A DNA stretch of 32,980 nt. Source: Microcoleus sp. bin48.metabat.b7b8b9.023. GTDB taxonomy: Bacteria; Cyanobacteriota; Cyanobacteriia; Cyanobacteriales; Microcoleaceae. Below are positions 15,330-23,515 of this stretch, in pieces. The notes under the pieces were generated by a model, which had not been told where the DNA came from, searched no databases, and worked only from the letters and a program-made list of their open reading frames with translations. The stretch covers positions 1 to 32,980 of the forward strand of contig NZ_JAAFKG010000074.1 in the NCBI RefSeq assembly GCF_013299185.1, written 5' to 3'. Position numbers and translations under genes: made by a program. How positions within the stretch are numbered: the first letter of the stretch is position 1; each line of letters begins with the position of its first letter.

Positions 15330-18020
15330 ATGAACAACTTGAACATCGACACTAAAACCCGCGCCGTCAAGCTAGGTTCCGAGTGCATAGACCTAAACAA
15401 AGAAGAGTATATCGTGCTGCTGCTGTTGAGCAAACACTACGGCAAATATGTCGCACCGACAGCGATTTTTAATGTGTTGTACAAGCGTCCCCCAACAGGT
15501 GACGAAGAGAAAATAATAGTCGATCGCATTTTTGAACTCAAGAGAAAGTTAAAAGACAACGGCGACACATCCATGCTAATTCATACCGAACCAAACGGGA
15601 GTGGCAAATATGGAATTCTCGCAGTAGAAAGTCCCGTGCAAATCAACGGCGATATTTTGCAGCCGCCGGAACCCAACCCAGAATCAGAAAAACTTTTAAA
15701 CAATCGGTACCGGGTAATTGAGAAGTTGGGAGAAGGAGGTTTTGGCTTAACATTGTTGGCCGAAGACACGCAAATGCCTTCGCACCGGTGTTGCGTCATT
15801 AAGCAGCTTAAGCCCCAGACAAATAATCCTGATATCGATCAAAGTGTTCGAGAGCGTTTCTCTCAAGAAGCTGCTGTTTTGGAAAAGTTGGGCGAAGGGC
15901 ATTCTCAAATCCCCAAACTTTACGGGCACTTTGAGGAAAACGGTTTATTTTTCTTGGCGCTGGAATGGATAGACGGGGAAACGCTTAACAACCGAGTCAA
16001 AGTTGTTGGAAGAATGAACGAGGAGGAAGTTAAAAAAATCCTGACAAGTCTGCTAATAGTTTTGGATTATATACACGAAAAACAGATTATCCACCGAGAT
16101 ATTAAACCCCAAAATATTATATTACGCAAGTCTGACGACGAACCAGTTTTGATAGATTTTGGCGTAGTTAAGGAAACAATTAATCAAGGGATGACTGCTG
16201 GGTTAAATGATGTAACAATCTCCATTGGAACGCCCCAATTTATGGCTCCGGAACAAGCGGCAGGCAGACCCGAATATTCGAGCGATTTATACAGTTTGGG
16301 ATTGACGGCAATTTATTTACTAACTGGAAAGTGGCCCCAGGATTTAGAAACTGACCCCCAAACTCGGGAGATGCTTTGGCAGAATCATTCATCAAAGGTG
16401 AGTGTGAGATTTGCCGCAGTTCTGGATAAAGCGATTAGATTTCACCCCCGAAGTCGGTTCGCTAATGCTAAGGAAATGTTAGCAGCTTTGGAGGAGCCAA
16501 CAGTGGCTACTTTGGCGAGCAGTCACGAGCAAGATAACTCTCAAAAAAGCAGCAACAAAAGCTGGCTTATTTATGTATTTTTGATATTTTTAATTGCTTT
16601 AGGTGCGGGTGCTTTTGTCTTCAAAAAAGAGTTGATAAGTATCCTCAAAGATGCTGTACACTTAGCTGAGAGAAGTCTGAATCCTAGCGATTCTCAATTG
16701 CCCTCTTTGCCTGGTGTGGCGCGGGAAAATGCCCAGACTTCCTCGCCCGTAGATGCCAGCAGTTACATCAGTGCGGGCGATCGCATTTTGTTCGCTAGCA
16801 CGGCAAATCCTGACAAGCAAGCAGGAGTTCGCGCGATCGCCAGCGGTGACTTCAAAACGGCGGTAAATCAGCTAGAAGCGGCTGTAAAAGTCGATCGCAC
16901 AGACGCGGAAACTTTAATTTATCTCAATAACGCTCGACTCGGTACTGCACAAGCTTTGAAAATTGCCGCAGTAGTTCCGATTGGCGACAATCTCAGCGGG
17001 GCGGCGGAAATATTGCGCGGGATAGCTCAAGCTCAAGACGAAGCAATTAAGGCGGGAGTGCCTTTAAAGGTAGTAATTGCTGATGACGGTAATGATGAAA
17101 ATCGGGCGAAGGCTATTGCACAGAGTCTGATTGCAGATAGCAGTATTTTAGCAGTTGTCGGTCACGGCACCAGCAAAACTTCGATCGCAGTTGCTCCAAT
17201 TTACAGTCAAAATCAAATGGTGGCGATCGCACCTACGAGCACGAGCATTCAATTAGCAACGGTTCCGAGGCGCCCTGACGGAGTAAACTATTTCTTTCGG
17301 ACGATACCGAGCGACCAATTTACAGGTACGGCTTTAGCTCGCTATATGTTAACTGGCATGAAAAAAAGCACGGCTGCTGTTTTTTACAATTCCAAAAGTT
17401 CTTATAGCAAGTCGCTGCAAACAGCTTTTTCTACTACTTTGATTCTGGAAGGCGGTCAAGTTGTTAAAGAAGTAGATTTATCTGAGCCAAATTCTGCGGC
17501 GCACATCGATGGGATGGAAGCAGATGTGTTGGTTTTGCTACCAGATTCAGATACTGTAAATTCATTCCTAGAAATCGCTAAAAATAATCAAAAAGGTTTG
17601 CCAATAATTGGCGGTGATGCTCTATACAATACGGATTTATTGAAACAGGGTGGAGCAGCTTTGAACGGGGCAATAATTTCTGTACCTTGGCATTTTGCTG
17701 ATAGTAAAAATCAAAAATTTGTAGAATTAGCTAGAAATTTGTGGGGAATTGATGTTAGCTGGCGGACGGCGATGAGTTACGATGCGGTGCAGGTGTTGCG
17801 GCTGGGAAGGTCGATCGGGAAAATTGAGCCGAATAGCGGTAAAGCGGGGCGAGTGATGCTGGCTAAAGCCTTAGCTGGTGAGGATTTCAAAGTTAGCGGT
17901 GCCACGGGGGAAATTAGATTTGTGTCGAGTGGCGATCGCAATAGCAAAGTAGTTCTTTTGCAAATTGTACCCGATTCTAAATCCGGTACGGGTTACAATT
18001 TTATGCCAGTCGATCGGTAG
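15330..18020 (+). CDS. Winged-helix / Ser-Thr kinase / TM / periplasmic-binding-protein fusion
   Basis: The 896-residue product combines four parts. Residues 5-98 look like an OmpR/PhoB-type winged helix (VKLGSECIDLNKEEYIVLLL ... VDRIFELKRKLKD ... GKYGIL). Residues 127-390 are a Hanks-type kinase with all key residues: GEGGFG (134-139), Lys158, HRDIKPQN (255-262), DFG (276-278), APE (306-308). One membrane segment lies at about 412-430. A TPR-like helical stretch (about 480-540) leads to a type-I periplasmic-binding domain like those of branched-chain amino-acid ABC transporters (about 541-896: VPIGDNLSG, AVVGHGTSKTSIA, APTSTS). The kinase and winged helix should be cytoplasmic and the binding domain outside, making a ligand receptor kinase. 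No transporter genes are adjacent. Kinase-PBP fusions are known from cyanobacteria; the N-terminal winged helix is less familiar. Confidence 0.88.
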   Translation: MNNLNIDTKTRAVKLGSECIDLNKEEYIVLLLLSKHYGKYVAPTAIFNVLYKRPPTGDEEKIIVDRIFELKRKLKDNGDTSMLIHTEPNGSGKYGILAVESPVQINGDILQPPEPNPESEKLLNNRYRVIEKLGEGGFGLTLLAEDTQMPSHRCCVIKQLKPQTNNPDIDQSVRERFSQEAAVLEKLGEGHSQIPKLYGHFEENGLFFLALEWIDGETLNNRVKVVGRMNEEEVKKILTSLLIVLDYIHEKQIIHRDIKPQNIILRKSDDEPVLIDFGVVKETINQGMTAGLNDVTISIGTPQFMAPEQAAGRPEYSSDLYSLGLTAIYLLTGKWPQDLETDPQTREMLWQNHSSKVSVRFAAVLDKAIRFHPRSRFANAKEMLAALEEPTVATLASSHEQDNSQKSSNKSWLIYVFLIFLIALGAGAFVFKKELISILKDAVHLAERSLNPSDSQLPSLPGVARENAQTSSPVDASSYISAGDRILFASTANPDKQAGVRAIASGDFKTAVNQLEAAVKVDRTDAETLIYLNNARLGTAQALKIAAVVPIGDNLSGAAEILRGIAQAQDEAIKAGVPLKVVIADDGNDENRAKAIAQSLIADSSILAVVGHGTSKTSIAVAPIYSQNQMVAIAPTSTSIQLATVPRRPDGVNYFFRTIPSDQFTGTALARYMLTGMKKSTAAVFYNSKSSYSKSLQTAFSTTLILEGGQVVKEVDLSEPNSAAHIDGMEADVLVLLPDSDTVNSFLEIAKNNQKGLPIIGGDALYNTDLLKQGGAALNGAIISVPWHFADSKNQKFVELARNLWGIDVSWRTAMSYDAVQVLRLGRSIGKIEPNSGKAGRVMLAKALAGEDFKVSGATGEIRFVSSGDRNSKVVLLQIVPDSKSGTGYNFMPVDR

Positions 18021-18127
18021 ATTGCAGATTTTAGCTTACTCCCGGCATTTAGAGCGGATGTTGCTAAAAGAGGTGCTTAGGGATGTGGAGAGGGGTAGAG
18101 GCGATCGCTCCCTACTCCATCATAGAC

Positions 18128-18174
18128 CAATACGGTTTACTTAACGCTTTTGATGAATTTCATCTGACGATTTT
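18128..18174. repeat. 47-bp direct repeat, left copy
   Basis: The stretch CAATACGGTTTACTTAACGC ... CATCTGACGATTTT recurs at 18359-18405 with one mismatch. It is preceded by CCTACTCCATCATAGACC, which also recurs (18453-18470) at the 3' end of the next gene. The 18021-18453 interval contains only such repeats, including ACAGAGAACACAGAG stretches, and no gene. Confidence 0.75.
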
Positions 18175-18358
18175 TGGATTATAAAGAGGTGAAGTAGATA
18201 TTAAGAAGATTTTACCGCAGAGAACACAGAGAACACAGAGAGGGGAGGGATAAAAGGTTTTTTTACGACATCCAAAACCCTCGCAATACTCTTCCCTCTG
18301 CGCCAAAAGCGCCCCAATACGGTTCAAAACTCTTCTCTTGATGGAGTGGATTGTATTG

Positions 18359-18453
18359 CAATACGGTTTACTTAATGCTTTTGATGAATTTCATCTGACG
18401 ATTTTCTGGCAATATAGCCATTTTGGGCAAGTCAGATTTTTCTTAAGTAAACC
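18359..18453. repeat. 47-bp direct repeat, right copy, inside an inverted-repeat element
   Basis: The copy at 18359-18405 begins CAATACGG. Within it GGTTTACTTAA (18365-18375) is the exact reverse complement of TTAAGTAAACC (18443-18453), so an 89-bp inverted-repeat element ends exactly where the stop codon of the ceramidase-like gene (18454-18456) begins. The motif CAATACGGTTTA also occurs at 24937-24948. Confidence 0.65.
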
Positions 18454-19095
18454 CTACTCCATCATAGACCTGTTTAGGATTAATGCTCTTGCTGATAAGT
18501 ACAGCAAAATACCATTACAAAGATGCCAAAGAAAATGAGTGCCCGTTGAAAAGTAAGGACAAATTGCGCGATCGACAGTTCGGAATGAAAGGGCTAACAA
18601 GAATACCCCCGATGCTGCTAATAGAACAAATGGCTCACGCTTTTTCTGTTGGTAGTGATATAGTCCAAGCCCTAGTAACACTAAAAAAGTAGGAGCATAA
18701 GAAAGAGAACCGTTGAGAACATTTGTAAATTGATTGCTGAAGTTGCTTGCAAATAAAAATCCTACTAGCAATCCTCCTGCATATCCATATTTCATTCTAA
18801 CTACTTGACGGCTATACAACCATAAAAAAACAAGCTGAAAGAGCACAATAGGAATCATATCTAGCAATCCTGCCCATTCTGTCGCAAATGTATGAAATAG
18901 GGTACTTCCAATACCTATACTGGTGGCTAAACTAATCAATATCCAAATACCAGTCGGTACTTTTTGCTGTTGCCGAGTCAATTGAAAAATAGCCCATGCT
19001 GCAATGAAAAAAGAAATATTAGATACAGCATTTAGTGGTTCACTCCATAAACCAGGAATAATACGTTCGCAGTAAAGATCGATGTAATCATTCAT
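18454..19095 (-). CDS. Ceramidase-like membrane protein (CREST family)
   Basis: The 213-residue product has about seven membrane segments and the spaced residues of the CREST hydrolase superfamily (alkaline ceramidases, PAQR receptors, Per1): Ser64...His68 in STLFH, Asp79 in LLDMIP and His187xxxHis191 in THFLWHLCNG. These would form a zinc site in the membrane. The N-terminus (IDLYCERIIPGLWSEPLNAVSN) matches bacterial 'ceramidase domain' proteins. Substrate is unknown; cyanobacteria are not generally known for ceramides, so another amide lipid is possible. The C-terminal residues NRSMME and the stop lie in sequence repeated at 18110-18127. Confidence 0.8.
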   Translation of the reverse strand: MNDYIDLYCERIIPGLWSEPLNAVSNISFFIAAWAIFQLTRQQQKVPTGIWILISLATSIGIGSTLFHTFATEWAGLLDMIPIVLFQLVFLWLYSRQVVRMKYGYAGGLLVGFLFASNFSNQFTNVLNGSLSYAPTFLVLLGLGLYHYQQKKREPFVLLAASGVFLLALSFRTVDRAICPYFSTGTHFLWHLCNGILLYLSARALILNRSMME

Positions 19096-19194
19096 TTCAT
19101 GTCACTGTTTTGAGAGTATAATGTACCTCTCCCACAATTCTTGTGGGAAGTAGGGATTAGGCGGAACGCCTGCCCTTGAGTGGCTCTTTAGGAG

Positions 19195-19677
19195 ATGTCT
19201 AATTCAGACTACAGTACAATCCTTAAATCGAACAAAAAACCTGTCTCAATTTTAATGAATTCTCCATTTTATCCCCGTCACCATTTTTTTAAATATCGAG
19301 TAGCCTTGCTAATCAGCATTGCTGTAATTATCCCTTTAGGTTACACGATCAGGTTTTCTCGCGGCCCTGCACCGGAATGGTTCAACGACTTTTTCGGGGC
19401 CGTAGCTTATCAAATATTTTGGATTTTGCTAACAGTTTTCTTGTGGCCGCAAGCTTCCCTCGTTTGGGTTGCTATAGGAGTGTGTATTGCTACCTGCGGA
19501 TTGGAGTTTTTGCAACTGTGGCAACCTCCGTTTTTACAAGCAGCTAGAGCTACTTTACCGGGACGATTGGTATTGGGAAACTCCTTTACTTGGTCGGATT
19601 TTCCGTCTTATTTTATCGGTAGTTTTTTGGGTTGGGTGTGGGTGCGGTGGCTGAGGCGATCGAACCATTGTCAATAA
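19195..19677 (+). CDS. DUF2809 family small membrane protein
   Basis: The 160-residue product has four hydrophobic segments and the DUF2809 features: RFSRGPAPEWFNDFFGAVAY, the conserved GLEFLQLWQPPFLQAARATL block, LVLGNSFTWSDFPSYFIGSF near the end, then a tryptophan-rich tail. Function is unknown; it should be an inner-membrane protein. An AGGAG directly touches the first ATG with no spacing, so translation may instead begin at the ATG at 19255 (MNSPFYPRHH), just before the conserved region. It diverges from the ceramidase-like gene; a TATAAT at 19117-19122 could be its -10 box. Confidence 0.78.
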   Translation: MSNSDYSTILKSNKKPVSILMNSPFYPRHHFFKYRVALLISIAVIIPLGYTIRFSRGPAPEWFNDFFGAVAYQIFWILLTVFLWPQASLVWVAIGVCIATCGLEFLQLWQPPFLQAARATLPGRLVLGNSFTWSDFPSYFIGSFLGWVWVRWLRRSNHCQ

Positions 19678-19689
19678 GCCTTTCATAAA

Positions 19690-19752
19690 CGGGCAAGATG
19701 CCCGTTCCACAATAAAATCTAATTTTTGTGGAACAGGCATCTTGCCTGCTGA
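19690..19752. terminator. Large inverted repeat between convergent genes
   Basis: CGGGCAAGATGCCCGTTCCACAA is complementary, with two mismatches, to TTGTGGAACAGGCATCTTGCCTG 14 bases later. Each arm is also a small palindrome of the GGGCAnnATGCCC family. The element lies between the stops of the DUF2809 gene and the LCP gene and is well placed to end transcription from both sides. Confidence 0.65.
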
Positions 19753-19785
19753 TATTAGTGCAAAAATATCTCCGTTTAAAAAGAC

Positions 19786-21204
19786 TTAAAGCCCTCCGCC
19801 AGACTGAGTTTTTTTACTCAACCAATCCTTACCCAATCTGATTGTCACGTCTGACTGCAAAGCACCCGTACTCTCAACCAGCACCTCTCCAAAACCCAAA
19901 GACTGGCGAATCGCTTGAGCACTTTTAATGTCCCCGTCTTGAGCTACAATCGTCGTTAGGTCTAGCGGTTCAGACCAAGCTTTAGAAACTTGCACATTCC
20001 GATAGCCTGCCCGAGTTAAAGTCCTGACAAAATCTTCAACCGCCGATCGATCGCCCGTACTGTCTTGAATCGCCACCTTCAGAAAAGTCGAATCAGCATT
20101 CTCGATTGTCCAAGTATTTTGACCGAAGTCAAAATGCTTTGCTACCAGAGTTTCGATGCCATTTTGGTCTGGCAACCAAAAACTTGCCTTGTAGTCCTTA
20201 GGATCGCTGAATTTGCCAGGAACCATCAACATCTGCACTCCAGCGCGATCGGTTTGAGTAGCAAAACCAGCCAAAGCCACCAATTCTTCTATACTCAAAT
20301 TAGTATCAAGGTGAGACTGAATCACCGATAAAATCTTCGGCAACCGAGAGAGCAAACCAACATTAACTTGCTCTTCCACAAAAGCCCGCATCAACAATTG
20401 CTGGCGCTGTACCCGCCCGATATCGCCTAAATCGTCATGTCGGTAAAGCAAATAGTGTACGATTTGTTCGCCATTCAGACGTTGTTTGCCAGCCTTTAAA
20501 TCTATATATAAATGCTGACTTTCATCGGTATACTTCATGTCTTTAGGGACATTAATAGTAATCCCGCCCAGGGCATCTACCAAACTTTTGATGCCTTGAA
20601 TATTGACTGTGACATAGCGATCGATTCCCACGCCGCCCAGCAGTCCGCTTACTGACTTAGCGGATGAAGCAGGGCCGCCGTAGTAATTAGCTTCGTTGAT
20701 TTTCACGACACCCCTACCTTCGACATAGGTGCGGGTGTCTCGCGGAATGGAAAGCACGCTTATTTTTTTATTTTGAGGGTCAAACCTCACCAACAGCATA
20801 GTATCGGTTAAACCCTTAAAAGAGTTTTGCCAGACATCGTATCCCTTGTCTTTATCGGGATGGCCTTCGAGGTCTGAACTCAGAACCTTAAGTCCTAAGA
20901 CTAAAATATTAACTGGGCGAGTCAGCTCCGGCATCTTCATGCTGAGCTTTGCCATGTCGCCTTGAGAAAACACCGCCGCTTCTTCAGGGCTCAACTTTTG
21001 TTGCTGAAGCGGCGTTGTGGAAAGGGAGACGGCTAGCAGCGCTCCGGCTGTGGCTGAGAGCATGGCTACTCCAGCCAAACCAAAACCAAAACCCAGCCAA
21101 CGGCCTCGATGCGGTTGGTGCGATTTTTTGGTTGAAGGTTGAGCGGTTGATTGTTTGATAGGGTCTTGATTAGGAGTTTTTTGAGCTGGCACTGGCTTCC
21201 TCAC
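19786..21204 (-). CDS. LytR-CpsA-Psr (LCP) family protein with LytR_C domain
   Basis: The 472-residue product has a basic, disordered N-terminus, one membrane anchor (36-62) and an LCP catalytic domain outside the membrane: TDTMLLVRFDP (133-143), SIPRDTR (152-158), IDRYVTVN, YRHDDLGDIGRVQRQQ (254-269). The arginines and aspartates there bind the polyprenyl pyrophosphate substrate. A LytR_C domain follows (about 372-460). LCP enzymes transfer glycopolymers from lipid carriers to peptidoglycan. Neither possible start (GTG at 21204, TTG at 21234) has a ribosome site; I prefer the GTG because the extra ten residues are hydrophobic and unlike an N-terminus. It lies 92 bp downstream of the small membrane gene and may be co-transcribed with it. 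Confidence 0.9.
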   Translation of the reverse strand: MRKPVPAQKTPNQDPIKQSTAQPSTKKSHQPHRGRWLGFGFGLAGVAMLSATAGALLAVSLSTTPLQQQKLSPEEAAVFSQGDMAKLSMKMPELTRPVNILVLGLKVLSSDLEGHPDKDKGYDVWQNSFKGLTDTMLLVRFDPQNKKISVLSIPRDTRTYVEGRGVVKINEANYYGGPASSAKSVSGLLGGVGIDRYVTVNIQGIKSLVDALGGITINVPKDMKYTDESQHLYIDLKAGKQRLNGEQIVHYLLYRHDDLGDIGRVQRQQLLMRAFVEEQVNVGLLSRLPKILSVIQSHLDTNLSIEELVALAGFATQTDRAGVQMLMVPGKFSDPKDYKASFWLPDQNGIETLVAKHFDFGQNTWTIENADSTFLKVAIQDSTGDRSAVEDFVRTLTRAGYRNVQVSKAWSEPLDLTTIVAQDGDIKSAQAIRQSLGFGEVLVESTGALQSDVTIRLGKDWLSKKTQSGGGL

Positions 21205-21296
21205 ACACAACAAAAATAAAAAAGATCGCGACAATATGTAGTATCAAGCTGAAAACGCAGTCAATCAATACGGTAGGGGCTTAAAAGAACCCTAAA

Positions 21297-21671
21297 TTAT
21301 GATAAATGTTTGCCGACCACTTGCTCGGCTACGCGGCTAATTCCGGGCAACCATAGCGGTTGACGCTTCCAGAGGCGAACCATCAGTCCCAGAGCAACGA
21401 TAAAATAGCTGGTTGTCAGCAGGCTACTCATTAATAACATGGTAAGTGTCGAAGATTCCGCAGAAATCGCTCCAGCTTCTAAAAGAATATGTCCTAAGAG
21501 CCAGCTAAATGCAAGGGCAATTGCCAATCGGCTGACGGCTTTGCGCTCGGGGCTGCCCTGACGGCGGTAAAGATTCCACAGGGCGGGGAAAAAGCCGATG
21601 ACTGGGATCATTAGTACAAACAGACTTGCCCGATCGAGTTCGGGATTGTCTAAGGGATCTTTATTTTTCAT
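21297..21671 (-). CDS. Small conserved membrane protein of unknown function
   Basis: The 124-residue product has three predicted membrane segments (about 17-32, 49-68 and 77-100) joined by a basic loop (YRRQGSPERKAVSR) and a basic tail. I do not recognise a named family; similar short proteins occur next to LCP genes in cyanobacteria, to my recollection. Same strand and 92 bp from the LCP start, so a shared transcript and a role near the cell envelope are inferred. Confidence 0.65.
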   Translation of the reverse strand: MKNKDPLDNPELDRASLFVLMIPVIGFFPALWNLYRRQGSPERKAVSRLAIALAFSWLLGHILLEAGAISAESSTLTMLLMSSLLTTSYFIVALGLMVRLWKRQPLWLPGISRVAEQVVGKHLS

Positions 21672-21744
21672 AATTGGCTACAGAAAATTTGCAGGAGATC
21701 TAGTTTTGCACACAAGTTATTTATTAGACGGAAAATTTATCAAA

Positions 21745-21785
21745 AAATTGGGTTTAAAACCGCGTCCTTCTAGGACGGCTTTATA
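21745..21785. repeat. IS200/IS605-type end hairpin
   Basis: A hairpin CGTCCT (21763-21768)-TCT-AGGACG (21772-21777) is flanked by AAAACCG and GCTTTAT. Near-identical sequence (AAACCCCGTCC...GACGGCTTTA) forms the downstream end of the isrB element at 31421-31450, in the same orientation. I read it as the end of a decayed IS200/IS605-superfamily element. Confidence 0.55.
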
Positions 21786-21789
21786 TTAA

Positions 21790-22160
21790 AATAGTAAGGT
21801 CAAGGTTAAACTCCTTTGCCCGGAGTGAAACGGTTAAGACACACTTTTAGGCATAAAGCACTTGGACGCAGAGCGGCGAAAACTCTTAAAACAGCTAGAG
21901 AATCAACGAATTCTCTGTACCAGAGAATAAAGAATTTGGTTCAACCGATGAAGTAGGGCGGGGCACGCCCGAACTCTAGGCTAGTATCCTAGTACGCTTT
22001 TGGAGATAGACCCTCTGGGGTAACTATGAATTAGACTTGGCGATTGGTACTATTGTACGGTTGAGAGGTTTAAGAATTGCCGCAAGGACATACTACTTAA
22101 AGGTCAGTCGCTGAATTAAGAATCCTCGTCTCTTGAGAGCGAGGAGTGTCAAATCGTAAA
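21790..22160. mobile_element. Decayed IS200/IS605-type sequence, no intact gene
   Basis: No open frame of length survives. The right part contains GTCAGTCGCTGAATTAAGAA followed by a CCTCG...CGAGG hairpin (22124-22144) and AGTGTCAA, the usual 3' end of tnpB-type elements, where the guide-RNA scaffold of TnpB also ends. A second palindrome, AATTCTCTG-TAC-CAGAGAAT, lies near 21910-21930. With the hairpin at 21745-21785 this stretch is best explained as remains of one or two such elements. Confidence 0.45.
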
Positions 22161-22175
22161 CCAAAATTCGCAGCA

Positions 22176-22234
22176 GGGCAGGTTTTGCACAAAAATTGTC
22201 TCTTAGAGGCAAAATTTGGCCGCTAAACCTGCCC
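22176..22234. repeat. Inverted repeat upstream of rpe
   Basis: GGGCAGGTTT (22176-22185) and AAACCTGCCC (22225-22234) enclose 39 bases. The repeat lies about 90 bp before the rpe start and may be a dispersed repeat or part of its leader. Confidence 0.5.
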
Positions 22235-22322
22235 TTACCTATTATTGACAACTTTTCGACCCGGAGAGCCGTATTTTGATAAACTGGATACAGCACAGGA
22301 GACAGGAGACACAGACCTAGCC

Positions 22323-23024
22323 ATGACCAAATCCCAAAAATCGATCGTTATTTCTCCATCAATATTATCAGCCGATTTTAGCCGTCTCGGAGAAGAGATT
22401 CAGGCTGTCGATCGCGCTGGCGCCGACTGGATTCACGTAGATGTGATGGACGGTCGCTTTGTACCTAATATTACGATCGGGCCGCTGATTGTCGAAGCAA
22501 TTCGCCCCGTCACCAAGAAACCTCTGGATGTCCACCTGATGATTGTGGAACCGGAGAAGTACGTCGAGGACTTCGCGAAAGCTGGTGCTGACATTATTTC
22601 GGTGCACGCCGAACACAATGCTTCGCCTCACTTGCACCGCACCCTGGGTCAAATTCGGGAATTGGGCAAAATGGCTGGTGTGGTTTTGAATCCTTCGACA
22701 CCGCTGGAGTTGATCGAGCACGTGCTGGATCTTTGCGATTTGGTGCTGATTATGAGCGTCAATCCGGGCTTTGGCGGTCAAAGCTTTATCCCGACTATGG
22801 TACCAAAAATTCGCAAGCTGCGCCAAATGTGCGACGAGAGAGGTCTCGATCCTTGGATTGAGGTGGATGGTGGTTTGAAGGTGGATAATACTTGGCAGGT
22901 GTTGGAAGCGGGCGCAAATGCGATCGTAGCTGGTTCTGCGGTATTTAAGGCGAAGGATTACGCAGGTGCGATCGAGGGTATCCGCAACAGCAAGCGTCCG
23001 ACTCCACAGTTGGCGGCTGTTTAA
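22323..23024 (+). CDS. rpe: Ribulose-phosphate 3-epimerase
   Basis: The 233-residue TIM-barrel product interconverts ribulose 5-phosphate and xylulose 5-phosphate in the Calvin cycle and the pentose-phosphate path. Motifs: SPSILSADFSRLG, HVDVMDGRFVPN with the catalytic metal-binding aspartate, DVHLMI with the metal-binding histidine, SVNPGFGGQSF, then EVDGGL with the second catalytic aspartate and NAIVAGSAVF for phosphate binding. I place the start at the ATG of 22323 because homologues begin shortly before IVISPSILSADF; the open frame extends further upstream without similarity. It is followed by a strong terminator at 23072-23111. Confidence 0.97.
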   Translation: MTKSQKSIVISPSILSADFSRLGEEIQAVDRAGADWIHVDVMDGRFVPNITIGPLIVEAIRPVTKKPLDVHLMIVEPEKYVEDFAKAGADIISVHAEHNASPHLHRTLGQIRELGKMAGVVLNPSTPLELIEHVLDLCDLVLIMSVNPGFGGQSFIPTMVPKIRKLRQMCDERGLDPWIEVDGGLKVDNTWQVLEAGANAIVAGSAVFKAKDYAGAIEGIRNSKRPTPQLAAV

Positions 23025-23071
23025 TTGAAAATGCGATCGCGTCCGATAAATTGCTAATAGACTTTTCCCAA

Positions 23072-23111
23072 AATTATCGCTTCACAGGCATCTGTGAAGC
23101 GATAATTTTTT
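23072..23111 (+). terminator. Rho-independent terminator of rpe
   Basis: A 16-bp perfect stem, AATTATCGCTTCACAG (23072-23087) and CTGTGAAGCGATAATT (23092-23107), has a GCAT loop and is followed by a T-run. It begins 47 bases after the rpe stop and is the clearest intrinsic terminator in the window. Confidence 0.92.
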
Positions 23112-23300
23112 GAGATATTTAAACGTCTGTTGATTTCCAATATTGAGCCGACATTGTCAGTCCCAAAAGTATCAAGATCTAAGCCGCAACGTCAGGTTAA
23201 CGGTATTTTTCACAAAGCCAGGAACTAGCCAACAAAAAAGCGATCGTTTAATCTCTTTAATAACCTCCGCATCCGTCACCGTCGCAGGGTAAGCGCACGT

Positions 23301-23411
23301 TATACCATTTTTCTAAATATCCGATAGAGATCGAGCACGACAAGACATTGTAATTCATACACTTTCCCTGTTTGCAAAAGTCTGTCATAACTTTAAAAAA
23401 ATGGTATTATA
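23301..23411. mobile_element. MITE-like element with TATACCATTTTT ends
   Basis: TATACCATTTTTCTAAA (left) and TTTAAAAAAATGGTATTATA (right) are imperfect inverted repeats bounding about 111 bp without a gene. A TATACCATTT motif also occurs at 6041-6050. The rest of 23112-23515 shows no recognisable gene. Confidence 0.5.
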
Positions 23412-23515
23412 AAACTTCATTAAGTTTACAAGCAGTAGTAAGCAATTGTAGTATTATATAGTCACAAGGGTGAACTGATAAATTTATCGCGAGCGTTAAA
23501 AAATGGAGAGTCTAA

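Noticed and set aside
21800..22050. Possible tRNA or other housekeeping RNA upstream of rpe
   Set aside because: No T-loop GGTTCGAATC, no CCA end or cloverleaf spacing, and no resemblance to RNase P, tmRNA or SRP RNA; IS605-type ends explain the structure better.
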